Part shown: one piece after another, positions 44,979-53,420 of the stretch
Numbering within the stretch: position 1 is the stretch's first letter
Layout: every line of letters begins with the position of its first letter
Origin: Oceanobacillus indicireducens
GTDB taxonomy: Bacteria; Bacillota; Bacilli; Bacillales; Amphibacillaceae
NCBI RefSeq assembly: GCF_014647195.1
Contig: NZ_BMOS01000006.1
Coordinates: 1-64,000 of the forward strand
Direction: 5' to 3'
DNA length: 64,000 nucleotides
Position numbers and translations under genes: made by a program
The notes under the pieces: model-generated
What the model was told of the DNA's origin: nothing
The model's input: only the letters and a program-made list of their open reading frames with translations
Databases searched by the model: none

Positions 44979-45187
44979 AAACGAAATGATACTTCCATAC
45001 GGAATAATTTTGTTTTAGACAGCAAAAAAATATCCGGTCGCGCAATGACCGTACAACAGGGACGGGTATATGCAGGTTACTCTTAAAGGATCCGAACTAT
45101 GAAGCCATGTATGACCGTCTGAGAATTTACGGATTGTATGATTTGAGAATTAAAGATGAATTTGTTAGCTTTATTTTAAATGGATAG
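44979..45187 (+). pseudogene. Decayed coding remnant with frameshift
   Basis: Frame 1 from about 44979 reads protein-like (IRNNFVLDSKKISGR, MTVQQGRVYAGYS) to a TAA at 45084. Shifting frame there continues LKDPNYEAMYDRLRIYGLYD and KDEFVSFILNG to TAG at 45187. The two pieces join sensibly only with a single-base shift. The family is not recognised. No intact start with a ribosome site is seen. Confidence 0.4.
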
Positions 45188-45208
45188 CCAAAGTATATGG
45201 AAAGAAGG

Positions 45209-46219
45209 ATGAAGTTGGTTAAACTAGGAATATTAGATTACGCACAAATTGATGAAGGTAGTAACGAAAAAGAAGCGCTGGAGCAAACAGTCGAACTTGC
45301 TCAGTTAGCTGAAAGCTTAGGTTACAACCGCTTTTGGATGGCAGAGCATCACAATGTTCCAGCGTTTGCTGGCAGTTCACCCGAAATGATTATGATGCAT
45401 TTAGCAAACGCTACAAAGCGTATTCGTCTTGGTTCGGGTGGAGTGATGCTCCCCCATTACAGTCCGTTAAAAGTCGCTGAAAATTTCCGGATTCTTGAAG
45501 CATTCCACCCTAACCGTATTGATTTAGGTATTGGCAATACAGTAGGAACGGCTCTCGTCAATCGGGCGATGAATGAAAATAAACGAGAGAAGCTCGACTA
45601 TGAAGCGAGTATCACAGACATTGCAACGTATTTAACCGATGAAGTAAATAACGATCACCGCTTCCATGGACTCTCAGCCAATCCGGTTATCCCAACTGTT
45701 CCAGAAATGTGGCTCCTATCTATGAGTATCCGCACTGCAAAGATAGCTGCAAAGCTTGGAGTAGGATTCACTTACGGATTTTTCCTCCGGGGTACGGACC
45801 GGCTTGATATCGGAATAAAAGCTGTCGAGACATACCGGCGCGAATTCGCCCCATCCAGATTCATGCAAGAGCCTAAAGTTTCTCTTGCCTCTTTTGTTAT
45901 TGCAGCTGAAACAGAAAAGATAGCAAATGAATACCGGCAAGCTTTGGACTTATGGTTGCTCGGAAATGACCGGTTCAGCCAGTTTAAACAGTTTCCATCT
46001 GTTGAAACTGCAAGGAACTACAACTATACAGACGAGGAGAGAGCGCGCATCCAGGCAAACCGCAAACGGATGATAACTGGGGATGTGAAACAAGTGACCA
46101 AACAATTAGACGATCTCATCCGTCTATTTCAGGCCGATGAAGTTTTAATCGTACCACTGCTTCCACATATCACCCTCCGCAAAAAAGTGATCGAACTACT
46201 TGCAGACGCGTATTTATAG
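45209..46219 (+). CDS. Luciferase-like flavin monooxygenase (LLM class)
   Basis: 336 residues, single-domain bacterial-luciferase family. YNRFWMAEHHNVPAFAGSSPE near 45-65 and the RIRLGSGGVMLPHYSPLKVAE block near 75-95 are hallmarks of the YwcH/YtmO branch that uses FMNH2 and oxygen; substrate unknown. The N-terminus is ambiguous: ATG 45209 touches the AAGAAGG site, TTG 45215 has better spacing, and ATG 45197 has none. An R1 element follows 6 bp after the stop. Confidence 0.85.
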   Translation: MKLVKLGILDYAQIDEGSNEKEALEQTVELAQLAESLGYNRFWMAEHHNVPAFAGSSPEMIMMHLANATKRIRLGSGGVMLPHYSPLKVAENFRILEAFHPNRIDLGIGNTVGTALVNRAMNENKREKLDYEASITDIATYLTDEVNNDHRFHGLSANPVIPTVPEMWLLSMSIRTAKIAAKLGVGFTYGFFLRGTDRLDIGIKAVETYRREFAPSRFMQEPKVSLASFVIAAETEKIANEYRQALDLWLLGNDRFSQFKQFPSVETARNYNYTDEERARIQANRKRMITGDVKQVTKQLDDLIRLFQADEVLIVPLLPHITLRKKVIELLADAYL

Positions 46220-46225
46220 TTACAA

Positions 46226-46676
46226 CAAAGGCGGAAGCGCCCTTGCAGGTTAAAAACGCGACGTCCTGTCGCAACACCTGCACTAGCACATCCTGTGCGT
46301 CGTAGCAACGTACAAACTGTGCCTCCCAGGACGGGAGGTAGTTCGATGTTGCCCCAGGACGGGGCGAACTGAACTTAATCGAACTTCCCCTTTACGGAAT
46401 GAGATAAAGGAAACATGCCCTTTTAGGGGTAGACGTGAGTTGGGCTTTAGCCCGAATTTAACCGGCCCTCCTTAAGTTTGGAGTTGATGCCCGCTTTCAC
46501 CACAAGGGTAGAAGGGCGACTAAGCCGCACAAAGACCTCTCGGCAAGTCTTCTTTATCGAGTGGAGGAGTGTGAAGTTTGGGACTGCGCACTGCTCGTCC
46601 CACCAAAAGATCTGCTAGTTGCTGGGCGCTGGAGCCGGACGTGGCTAGCCCCGGATACCTAAGTTATCACAGCATT
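46226..46676 (+). repeat. R1 long-hairpin element, copy D (longest)
   Basis: The same frame as copy C, including hairpins GCGAC-GTCCT-GTCGC (46258-46272), CTCCC-AGGAC-GGGAG (46323-46337) and GCCCC-AGGAC-GGGGC (46351-46365). Two additional inserts are unique: 46490-46558 in the tip, and 'GGGACTGCGCACTGCTCGTC' with 'AAAAGATCTGCT' (from 46579) in the 3' arm. The conserved tail ends in CAGCATTTTTATTTTATAC. Confidence 0.8.
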
Positions 46677-46708
46677 TTTATTTTATACTTTCTTATCTTA
46701 CAAAAAAA

Positions 46709-46743
46709 CGAATAAAAGGCTACTAGCTAGAGCCTTTTATTCG
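46709..46743. terminator. Bidirectional terminator upstream of the 46761 gene end
   Basis: CGAATAAAAGGCT / AGCCTTTTATTCG inverted repeat with T-rich flanks, 17 bp after the hypothetical gene stop. Confidence 0.85.
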
Positions 46744-46760
46744 TTCCAATGAGTTGCGTA

Positions 46761-47429
46761 TTAATCCGTACTGTAACGATAGATGAGTTCAAAGCTTTCT
46801 TCGTCTAGCAGTTCTGCAATGTGGACGTGGATTCCATGACCAAAGGTTACTTCTGATTCTGTCACTGCGACAACCATTGCCTTCGTATTATTTCGTTTAT
46901 CAAGATAAATATCCCCAACATAAGGCTGCAGTGTTACATCTTTCTCAGCTAGATAGGAAATCGACTCATCTTTCAAGCGTTGTTCCTCTGGCACCAGTTC
47001 CTTATCATAGTAGGCAATCTCTTGACTCGCTTCACTCTTACCAGGAACGAGCATGACATATTCATGATGCTTTACACCATTATCCTTTGTCGTTGTTACA
47101 CTGTTTTCATGCACTTCTTCAACTTTTTCAATTTCATTTAATGAATAGTGATCAAATAAGTCTGGTGCAGGCTTCGTAATTAAAATGTAATCACCCGGCT
47201 CCGGCTTTTTATACTGATCAATTGTATACCGTTGTCCGTAGAAAATAAATGTATCATTATGTTTTGGTCGATACAATTCGATATCAGCTGCTCTTGTAAG
47301 AATTTGCTCCATATCTTTCAGACGATATAAGTGGACGGATTGTCTGAACATCGGCTTAACGGAGTATACTTTATGCAACTCATTTTTATAAAAAACAAAC
47401 TGTCCCTTACGAACCTGATATAACTTCAT
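46761..47429 (-). CDS. Hypothetical protein, 222 residues
   Basis: Not recognised. Soluble, no signal peptide or membrane segment. Repeated short motifs on a beta-rich background: KGQFVFYKNELHKVYSVKP near 8, NDTFIFYGQRYTIDQY near 60, GDIYLDKRNNTKAMVVAV near 172, suggesting tandem SH3- or KOW-like barrels. Start ATG 47429, six bases after GGAGG; the TTG two codons upstream is inside the spacer. It follows yfmR on the same strand with a 77-bp gap. Confidence 0.7.
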   Translation of the reverse strand: MKLYQVRKGQFVFYKNELHKVYSVKPMFRQSVHLYRLKDMEQILTRAADIELYRPKHNDTFIFYGQRYTIDQYKKPEPGDYILITKPAPDLFDHYSLNEIEKVEEVHENSVTTTKDNGVKHHEYVMLVPGKSEASQEIAYYDKELVPEEQRLKDESISYLAEKDVTLQPYVGDIYLDKRNNTKAMVVAVTESEVTFGHGIHVHIAELLDEESFELIYRYSTD

Positions 47430-47505
47430 ATCCAACCTCCTGATTTTTTAATCAACGCTTATATTTGTACATGATTCACTAGAATCAATGTTTCTAAACC
47501 TTTAC

Positions 47506-49389
47506 CTATCTATTTTCAAATGCTTCAACCATTAAAGATAATTCTTCCCAACGTTCCATTTTCTGATCAAGTTCCGCTTGTACATCTTCCTGCTCCGCGA
47601 AAAGACGCTGAACTTCTCCTGCATCGCTGCCAGCATCTGCAATCTGTTGTTCCAACTCGGAGACACGTTCCTCTAATCCCATTATATCATCTTCAATCGT
47701 TTCCCATTCTTTCTGTTCACGGTAAGTAAGCTTCTTTTGTTTTCTCTCTTCCGCGCTCTGTTTTTCTCGTTGTTTTGGCAACTTTTCTACCGGCTCGGTC
47801 TCTCGGATGTTTTCCAAGTATTCACTGTATGTTCCAATATACCGCACTATTTTTCCAGTATTGGTAAAAATAATTAACCGATCTGCCACCCGATCAAGGA
47901 AATAACGATCATGGGAAACCGTAACGACAACACCTGGGAAAGATCTGAGATATTCTTCTAGGACACTTAATGTCTGTGTATCCAAATCATTCGTCGGCTC
48001 ATCAAGGAATAAGACGTTCGGCTCTTCCATTAAGATTTTGAGTAAATAAAGGCGACGCTTCTCCCCACCAGAAAGTCTCCTAATATACGTATATTGCTCA
48101 CTGCGGGAAAAGAGGAATCGTTCACACATCTGCTCAGCCGAAATAACGTTACCATCTACCGAATGGACGACTTCAGCTGTCTCTTTAATATAATCGATAA
48201 CTCGCTGTTCACCATCCAGTTCCTCGTCACCTTGTGTATAATAACCGATTCTAACTGTTTCCCCTACTTCTACTTTTCCAGCATCAGGCGCAAGACGCCC
48301 GGCCATAATGTTAAGCAAGCTTGTCTTCCCAGAACCATTCGGTCCGATGATACCGATCCGGTCTCCAGGGATAATTAGTTCATTGAAATCATTAAGAACT
48401 TGTTTATCAACGAAAGATTTCGAAATATTTTCAAGTTCCAATACCTTTTTACCAAGCCGGTGAGAACCAATTTGTACTTCTATTCCCTGTTTTTTCGTGT
48501 CGAACTGCTTCTCTTGCAATTCTTCTATTCGTCCAATTCTCGCTTTTTGCTTTGTTGAGCGGGCCCTGGCACCGCGCTTTAGCCAAGCAAGCTCACGGCG
48601 GAGGACATTATGATGTTTTGCTTCACTTTCCCGTTCCAGTTCTTCACGTTCCGCTTTCTTCTCTAGAAAAACCTCATAATTTCCTTCATACGAATATAGA
48701 TTCCCTTTATCCAATTCAAAAATTCGATTCGTCACCCGATTTAAAAAGTAACGGTCATGCGTTACGAGCAAAAGCGCTCCCGGATAAGTTTGCAAATACT
48801 TTTCCAACCACTCTACTGTCAGATGATCCAAATGGTTTGTCGGTTCATCGAGAATCAATAATTCTGCTGGTTGAATTAGTGCTTTCGCTAAAGCGATCCG
48901 TTTCTTTTGGCCTCCGGAAAGCTCTCCTGTTAATTTATCGAAGTCGGTAATCCCTAATTTCGTTAAAATTGTTTTCGCCTGCGTATTCGCTTCCCAGGCA
49001 TCTTGTTCATCCATTTGACGCTGCAGTTTCAATAATTTTTCTTGCAGTCTCTCCTGCTCCGGTTCTGCTTGAAGCTCTAACAGGGCCTGCTCATAGGCCC
49101 GGAGCAACTTCATAAGTGCGGATTCCCCGTAATAGATTTGCTCAATCACGGTAAGGTTTGGATCTAGTTCTGGATCCTGTGCTAAATATTCTATTTCGTA
49201 ATCTTTCGCATGAGCGATCGTCCCTTTTTCCAAGGTTGCAAGCCCAGCAATCGTACGAAGGAGTGTGGATTTTCCAGTCCCATTTACACCAATCAGACCA
49301 ATTCTTTCAGATGGGGAAATGGTAAAATGGATCGAATCAAAAAGCACTTTATCTCCATACGACTTATATAATTGTTCAGCAGTTAGCAT
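47506..49389 (-). CDS. yfmR: ABC-F ATPase YfmR
   Basis: 627 residues, two ABC cassettes in one chain without membrane domains. Cassette 1: GVNGTGKST, LSGGQKKR, LLILDEPTNHLD. Linker of the P-site tRNA-interaction type with LRRELAWLKRGARARSTKQKAR (basic). Cassette 2: GPNGSGKTS, LSGGEKRR, VLFLDEPTNDLD. A C-terminal coiled coil (about 540-627) completes the YfmR/Uup form. YfmR helps ribosomes at difficult (polyproline) sequences, partly redundant with EF-P. Cytosolic, ribosome-bound. Confidence 0.93.
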   Translation of the reverse strand: MLTAEQLYKSYGDKVLFDSIHFTISPSERIGLIGVNGTGKSTLLRTIAGLATLEKGTIAHAKDYEIEYLAQDPELDPNLTVIEQIYYGESALMKLLRAYEQALLELQAEPEQERLQEKLLKLQRQMDEQDAWEANTQAKTILTKLGITDFDKLTGELSGGQKKRIALAKALIQPAELLILDEPTNHLDHLTVEWLEKYLQTYPGALLLVTHDRYFLNRVTNRIFELDKGNLYSYEGNYEVFLEKKAEREELERESEAKHHNVLRRELAWLKRGARARSTKQKARIGRIEELQEKQFDTKKQGIEVQIGSHRLGKKVLELENISKSFVDKQVLNDFNELIIPGDRIGIIGPNGSGKTSLLNIMAGRLAPDAGKVEVGETVRIGYYTQGDEELDGEQRVIDYIKETAEVVHSVDGNVISAEQMCERFLFSRSEQYTYIRRLSGGEKRRLYLLKILMEEPNVLFLDEPTNDLDTQTLSVLEEYLRSFPGVVVTVSHDRYFLDRVADRLIIFTNTGKIVRYIGTYSEYLENIRETEPVEKLPKQREKQSAEERKQKKLTYREQKEWETIEDDIMGLEERVSELEQQIADAGSDAGEVQRLFAEQEDVQAELDQKMERWEELSLMVEAFENR

Positions 49390-49401
49390 AAAAAATCCTT
49401 C

Positions 49402-49587
49402 CTATTCGGTTTTTTCTTTTCTTACTTTCAACAGGTTTTTGACGACCATTACAATTAAAAACAACAACCATGACGTTACAACATAAAAAATGTTTTTACT
49501 TGTACCTGTCATCTCATTATAGAAGAAAAACATTCCAAGCCAAACGACCGCTATCATACCTAACTGTGTAACTAACAGCTTATTCAT
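49402..49587 (-). CDS. Small two-helix membrane protein
   Basis: 61 residues, hydrophobic at about 5-24 and 32-50, ending in a basic tail (NLLKVRKEKTE). CGGAGG lies 7 bases before the ATG. Twelve base pairs upstream of yfmR on the same strand, so probably co-transcribed. Function unknown. Confidence 0.7.
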   Translation of the reverse strand: MNKLLVTQLGMIAVVWLGMFFFYNEMTGTSKNIFYVVTSWLLFLIVMVVKNLLKVRKEKTE

Positions 49588-49663
49588 GATTCAACCTCCG
49601 TTCATTACTCTTCTTCCACTAAGTTTATCTCACAAACACGGATATTTCCATTTAAACACACAA

Positions 49664-49816
49664 ACAAAGGCGTAAGTGGCCGTTTAGCAACGTACAAACT
49701 GGAACACTTTGCAATGAGATAAAGGAAACACAGCGACCAACGGGAGCTGATGTTGACTTATCGATTGGAAAAGTGTGAAGTTTGCTAGTTGCTGGCCACT
49801 GGAGCCGGACGTGGCT
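49664..49816 (+). repeat. R1 long-hairpin element, copy E (minimal form)
   Basis: The clearest hairpin: AGTGGCC (49675-49681) with GGCCACT (49794-49800); AGCAAC (49686-49691) with GTTGCT (49788-49793); CAAACT (49695-49700) with AGTTTG (49779-49784); ACACTTT (49704-49710) with AAAGTGT (49770-49776); then GATAA/TTATC and ACACAGC/GCTGATGT around a short loop. Two stems differ from copy B with both sides changed. Confidence 0.85.
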
Positions 49817-49873
49817 GTTCCAGTAATTAAACTGGACCCAAGCTTTAATGTATTATAGTTACAAACACACAAA

Positions 49874-49895
49874 AGGCAAGCGTCAGCGCTCGCCT
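49874..49895 (-). terminator. Terminator of the small GNAT gene
   Basis: AGGC.AGCG / CGCT.GCCT stem followed by TTTTG on the minus strand. Confidence 0.65.
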
Positions 49896-49923
49896 CTTTT
49901 ATATTATTACGATGTCCTATATA

Positions 49924-50202
49924 CTATTGAGCAAGAACATCATGGTATTCTACTGTATCTTCCATTCGTTTCTTGGCAAATACACAAAGGGGTTTAATTT
50001 TTTTATTATGCTCACGAGCGTATAAAACGACTTGTTCCAATAATTCCCCAGCAATCCCCTGACCTCTTAACTCATCAGAGACATAAGTATGATCGATGAC
50101 TACTAATGATCTATTAGATTCCACATATGTTATCTCAGCAAGCGGTGTTTTCACATCTTCGCCTACATAAAACTTATTTCCGGCTTTTTTAATGGTTGTC
50201 AT
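49924..50202 (-). CDS. Small GNAT-fold N-acetyltransferase (COG2388/YjdJ type)
   Basis: 92 residues. The short acetyltransferase fold with VIDHTYVSDELRGQGIAGEL (acetyl-CoA loop RGQGIA) and KIKPLCVFAKKRMEDTVEYHDV at the end, typical of this group. The C-terminal Cys-x-x-A/F-K pattern is usual. Substrate unknown. It is alone between an R1 element and a 340-bp gap. Confidence 0.85.
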   Translation of the reverse strand: MTTIKKAGNKFYVGEDVKTPLAEITYVESNRSLVVIDHTYVSDELRGQGIAGELLEQVVLYAREHNKKIKPLCVFAKKRMEDTVEYHDVLAQ

Positions 50203-50541
50203 TCTTAAATCCTCCTAAACATAAGATCTATTCTATTATAACTCATAATTATTACATTTTGTGAAAACATCAAAAAAATATTTACGGAAATATTACATTG
50301 GCTTCATAATGTACTGCTATACTTATCATAGAATCAGTAGTAAAGTGCTAAATCACGAGATGGAGAAGTAACTTAAATGGTGAAATTACTAGTAATACTA
50401 ATAGGACAATCCCTCACTAGGTCAAAATTATTAGGACCAAACCTTATTCTCGTCTCTGCCCTATCAGTAAGCAAAAAAACACTATCATACGGGGGATGTC
50501 TACACTCCCCGCATGATAGTGTTGATTGCCTTTTATATATT
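50203..50541. other. Intergenic region with a terminator hairpin only
   Basis: 339 bp between two minus-strand genes. Apart from the hairpin at 50478-50523 I see an AT-rich presumed promoter region for the GNAT gene and a weak plus-strand frame from 50377 that I do not support. Confidence 0.5.
50478..50523 (-). terminator. Terminator of the 50542 lipoprotein gene
   Basis: AACACTATCAT..GGGG / CCCC..ATGATAGTGTT inverted repeat with a T run on the minus strand. Confidence 0.8.
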
Positions 50542-51585
50542 CTACTCTTCCACCGTAACTGTTATGGTTTGCCTAATCACTTTCGAACCATCTTCAGTAT
50601 CATCAACAAAATCGCCTGCCAGATTTTGTCCATTCTCCCCATATACCTCTGTAACATGCGGACCATTGCTGCCATTGGATGGCTCCATTGTAATAATAAT
50701 ATCATATTCAGTTAGATTTTTAATTCTACTGTCTTTTTCTGGGTCTTCAAAATATAGGACTGCCGAGCCATCAGGATTTATATAACCGGTGCCTTGTATT
50801 CCCCATGTAATATAATTAGGAATGGAAGCTCTTGCTTGAATAAACGTTCCATCGATAATATTGCTATTTATTTTTACAGCAACATAATCTCCTTGCTTCT
50901 CTATTTCTGGCTCGATCCATACCGTTGCTTCTCCATAATCATCCGGTATTTCCCAGCTTGGTTCCGTAATCGCAAATGTCTGTTCTTCACCCTCATCTAG
51001 AGTGATTGTTTGTTGGAAAGATGCCTTTTGATAGGTCTCATCTAATTCTACATAGTTTCGTACAAAGCCCCCACTAAGCTCGTTTAAATAATGATTTTTT
51101 ATTTCCTCTACATCCTGACTTGTTGGCTCAAATTTTACTTCAATATGTAATATTCCTTCTACGTTATCCGGCAAAGTAGTTTCTAATTCAAAGGATCCAT
51201 TCTCATTAACTCGAGCTCGATCACTCGTTCCAATTAGTACACCATCCTCTGAATCAACCAAAAGGGTAAGTTGTGATTCTGGTAAAAGATTTGTTGTTCC
51301 TTTGACAGAAACAACTTTGTTTTCAACATGGATATCCCCTTCAAATTTCACTTCCAAATCACCTTGGTCTTCTAGTCCTTGATTCACTTCAAAGGAAACT
51401 TCTTCTTCCGTACTATCTGTTGAATCTTCTTCATCTTCAGTTTTTGATTCTGATTCCTTTTGTGCACTCGCATTGTTTTGATTTTCCGTTTCCACTTGTT
51501 TTTCATTTTCACCATTACTACAAGCAGCTAAAATCGAAATCATTAGTGCTAAAATTACCATTAATAATCGGTTGCGTCTGACCAC
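50542..51585 (-). CDS. Putative surface lipoprotein
   Basis: 347 residues from GTG 51585 (GGAGGG, 8-base spacing). Lipobox ILAACS near residue 22, an acidic Ser/Thr/Glu linker (25-65), then beta-sandwich-like domains: HVENKVVSVKGTTNLLPES and ENGSFELETTLPDN resemble bacterial Ig-like folds found in secreted proteins. Family not recognised. It ends with a strong terminator. Confidence 0.7.
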   Translation of the reverse strand: MVRRNRLLMVILALMISILAACSNGENEKQVETENQNNASAQKESESKTEDEEDSTDSTEEEVSFEVNQGLEDQGDLEVKFEGDIHVENKVVSVKGTTNLLPESQLTLLVDSEDGVLIGTSDRARVNENGSFELETTLPDNVEGILHIEVKFEPTSQDVEEIKNHYLNELSGGFVRNYVELDETYQKASFQQTITLDEGEEQTFAITEPSWEIPDDYGEATVWIEPEIEKQGDYVAVKINSNIIDGTFIQARASIPNYITWGIQGTGYINPDGSAVLYFEDPEKDSRIKNLTEYDIIITMEPSNGSNGPHVTEVYGENGQNLAGDFVDDTEDGSKVIRQTITVTVEE

Positions 51586-51735
51586 TAAACTGTCCCTCCT
51601 AAATATAGTAAATATTCGATATTAATGATATACATTGTTGTTTTTAATAACAACAGGTCAGAATACCTATTTGTTAGAAATATAAGAAACTATAAAATAA
51701 AAATGGATTTGACTGGTGAAAAGTCGTAGTATTTC

Positions 51736-52815
51736 TTATTTTTCAGCTCTCATTCTTTTATCGCCGGTGTGGATTACGAAATCCGCCAACTCATTCACTC
51801 GTAAATTTTCAATATATTTTTCTTCAAGTGGAATCCACTCATTGATGAAACGGTGAAGCTTAGCCTCATGTCCTCGCTCTTTAATCCGCTGAATCTGTGT
51901 TCCCGGATCCGTTGTGACAAAAATCTTAACATCATAGTATTCCTCGAGTGCCGGATGGAAGGAATATACTCCTTCAATGACATTGAACTTCTTATACGGA
52001 ATAACTGTCAGTTTGTCTAGATCATTAATGGAGCAATCGAATGGAACAAGCTTCACTTCCCTTCTTTTCATAAGCGGTTGGATGACCTCCTCAAGTACCC
52101 GTTCATAATGGACATTTCCTCCTGGTTCACCGAGCCGTTCTTCTGTCTTCATTTCGATAGGCAAGAAAAAATCATCCATATGGAAAACATTACAATCCAG
52201 TACTTCTTTTACAACCTGAGCAAAAGTGGTTTTCCCGCTGCCACATCTTCCATCAATTGCAATGAGTTTCGGTGTATCTCCCTTTGCAAGCTCTACCAAG
52301 TACTCTAGCACCGGCAAATATTCGAGATAACTAGCAGCAAGAACACGGTAATGTGGATCGTATTGTTCGTGATAAACTTTACTATGACTTACCGGCGGAT
52401 AGCACCTCTCTTTATAAAACTGGAACACTCCTGCTAGGTCTTGTGCATCAACCGTAAGCTTCTCTTCTTCAGCTAATTCTACTGCACGTTCTAGTCTTTC
52501 TTCCAGTTGCTCAATGGTTCCCGATCGCCTATTTGTTGACCGGATAAAAAATTTGTTTAAAAGGGATAATGTCGTCTCGCTTATCTTTTCTGCACCAAGA
52601 TGAACACGGACATAGCCATTCCCAATCGGTTCATGAAATACTCGGGTTTTCGTTTTGTCTATTCCTTTATACTCCTCGGTTAACTTTTCCAAACTATCTT
52701 TTTCATTAATCTGATCATCGTAACTACCAAATGTTTGTTGATAGATTAATTTATAGTAATCTATTGCTTCCATTTCAGCATACCTTTTTTGATGTGCTAA
52801 AAGAATCTCTTCCAT
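51736..52815 (-). CDS. Uridine kinase-like P-loop protein with N-terminal extension
   Basis: 359 residues. A C-terminal P-loop kinase domain (about 185-359) has Walker A IDGRCGSGKTTFA, a substrate-side FHMDDFFLP, and EGVYSFHPALEEYYD with the lid Arg-rich IQRIKERG, as in uridine kinase/phosphoribulokinase relatives. The first 180 residues form a helical domain, probably a tandem or fused module, absent from ordinary Udk (about 210 aa). Substrate unknown. Confidence 0.75.
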   Translation of the reverse strand: MEEILLAHQKRYAEMEAIDYYKLIYQQTFGSYDDQINEKDSLEKLTEEYKGIDKTKTRVFHEPIGNGYVRVHLGAEKISETTLSLLNKFFIRSTNRRSGTIEQLEERLERAVELAEEEKLTVDAQDLAGVFQFYKERCYPPVSHSKVYHEQYDPHYRVLAASYLEYLPVLEYLVELAKGDTPKLIAIDGRCGSGKTTFAQVVKEVLDCNVFHMDDFFLPIEMKTEERLGEPGGNVHYERVLEEVIQPLMKRREVKLVPFDCSINDLDKLTVIPYKKFNVIEGVYSFHPALEEYYDVKIFVTTDPGTQIQRIKERGHEAKLHRFINEWIPLEEKYIENLRVNELADFVIHTGDKRMRAEK

Positions 52816-52936
52816 TCTAACCCCTCCATCTCTACTTCCTTTATCGTACTAGCTTTAATTTTCATTGACAATGCATACTTATTAGTTCCTCTCCACTCCT
52901 TTTTTTGTTACGTTAAATATAGGAGGCGATGTTTAC

Positions 52937-53353
52937 ATGCAACAACTTATATTTGAAGCAGCTTGGGATAAGACGATTGCTCCGATTGATAGAGATAATA
53001 TTACGTCTCTATTCCAGAAGACAACGAATGAAAACAAGAAAAATGTGGAAATTATTCCGATAAGCCAAGCAATTAATCATAATGAAGATTTACTTGTTAT
53101 TGTGCTCATCCATAACTTTTCGAATGAGGATTTTCCCCTTAGAAATGTTTATGCTTCGTACCTAGAAGCTGATGAATTAATCGCCGAACATGATTTTACC
53201 TTTCCGCAGGTGAATATTCAGCGGAAGACGAGCATGCCTTGGACATTCATTTTCCCTAAAGTGAGTTGGCATAGGTCTCCTTCCTTTGAGAATAGCAGGT
53301 TGCAAATTGAAAAAGAAAAGAAAACTTTGCAAACGGGTAAAAGTTTACAATAA
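52937..53353 (+). CDS. SLAP domain protein
   Basis: 138 residues with one SLAP domain: FEAAWDKTIAPIDRDNI, then IVLIHNFSNEDFPLRNV and MPWTFIFPK. SLAP domains occur in accessory-Sec (SecA2) S-layer assembly clusters and in stand-alone cytosolic proteins. No signal peptide here and no secA2 nearby. GGAGG precedes the ATG by 11 bases. Confidence 0.75.
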   Translation: MQQLIFEAAWDKTIAPIDRDNITSLFQKTTNENKKNVEIIPISQAINHNEDLLVIVLIHNFSNEDFPLRNVYASYLEADELIAEHDFTFPQVNIQRKTSMPWTFIFPKVSWHRSPSFENSRLQIEKEKKTLQTGKSLQ

Positions 53354-53420
53354 TTAATGATACAATAGATAGTAGCTGAATATTCTAGCGCTTAATACAA
53401 TGGAAAGAGGAGTGGAATGC

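Noticed and set aside
50377-50715. 112-codon plus-strand frame
   Set aside because: It runs through a terminator hairpin into the antisense strand of the lipoprotein gene; composition unlike a real protein.
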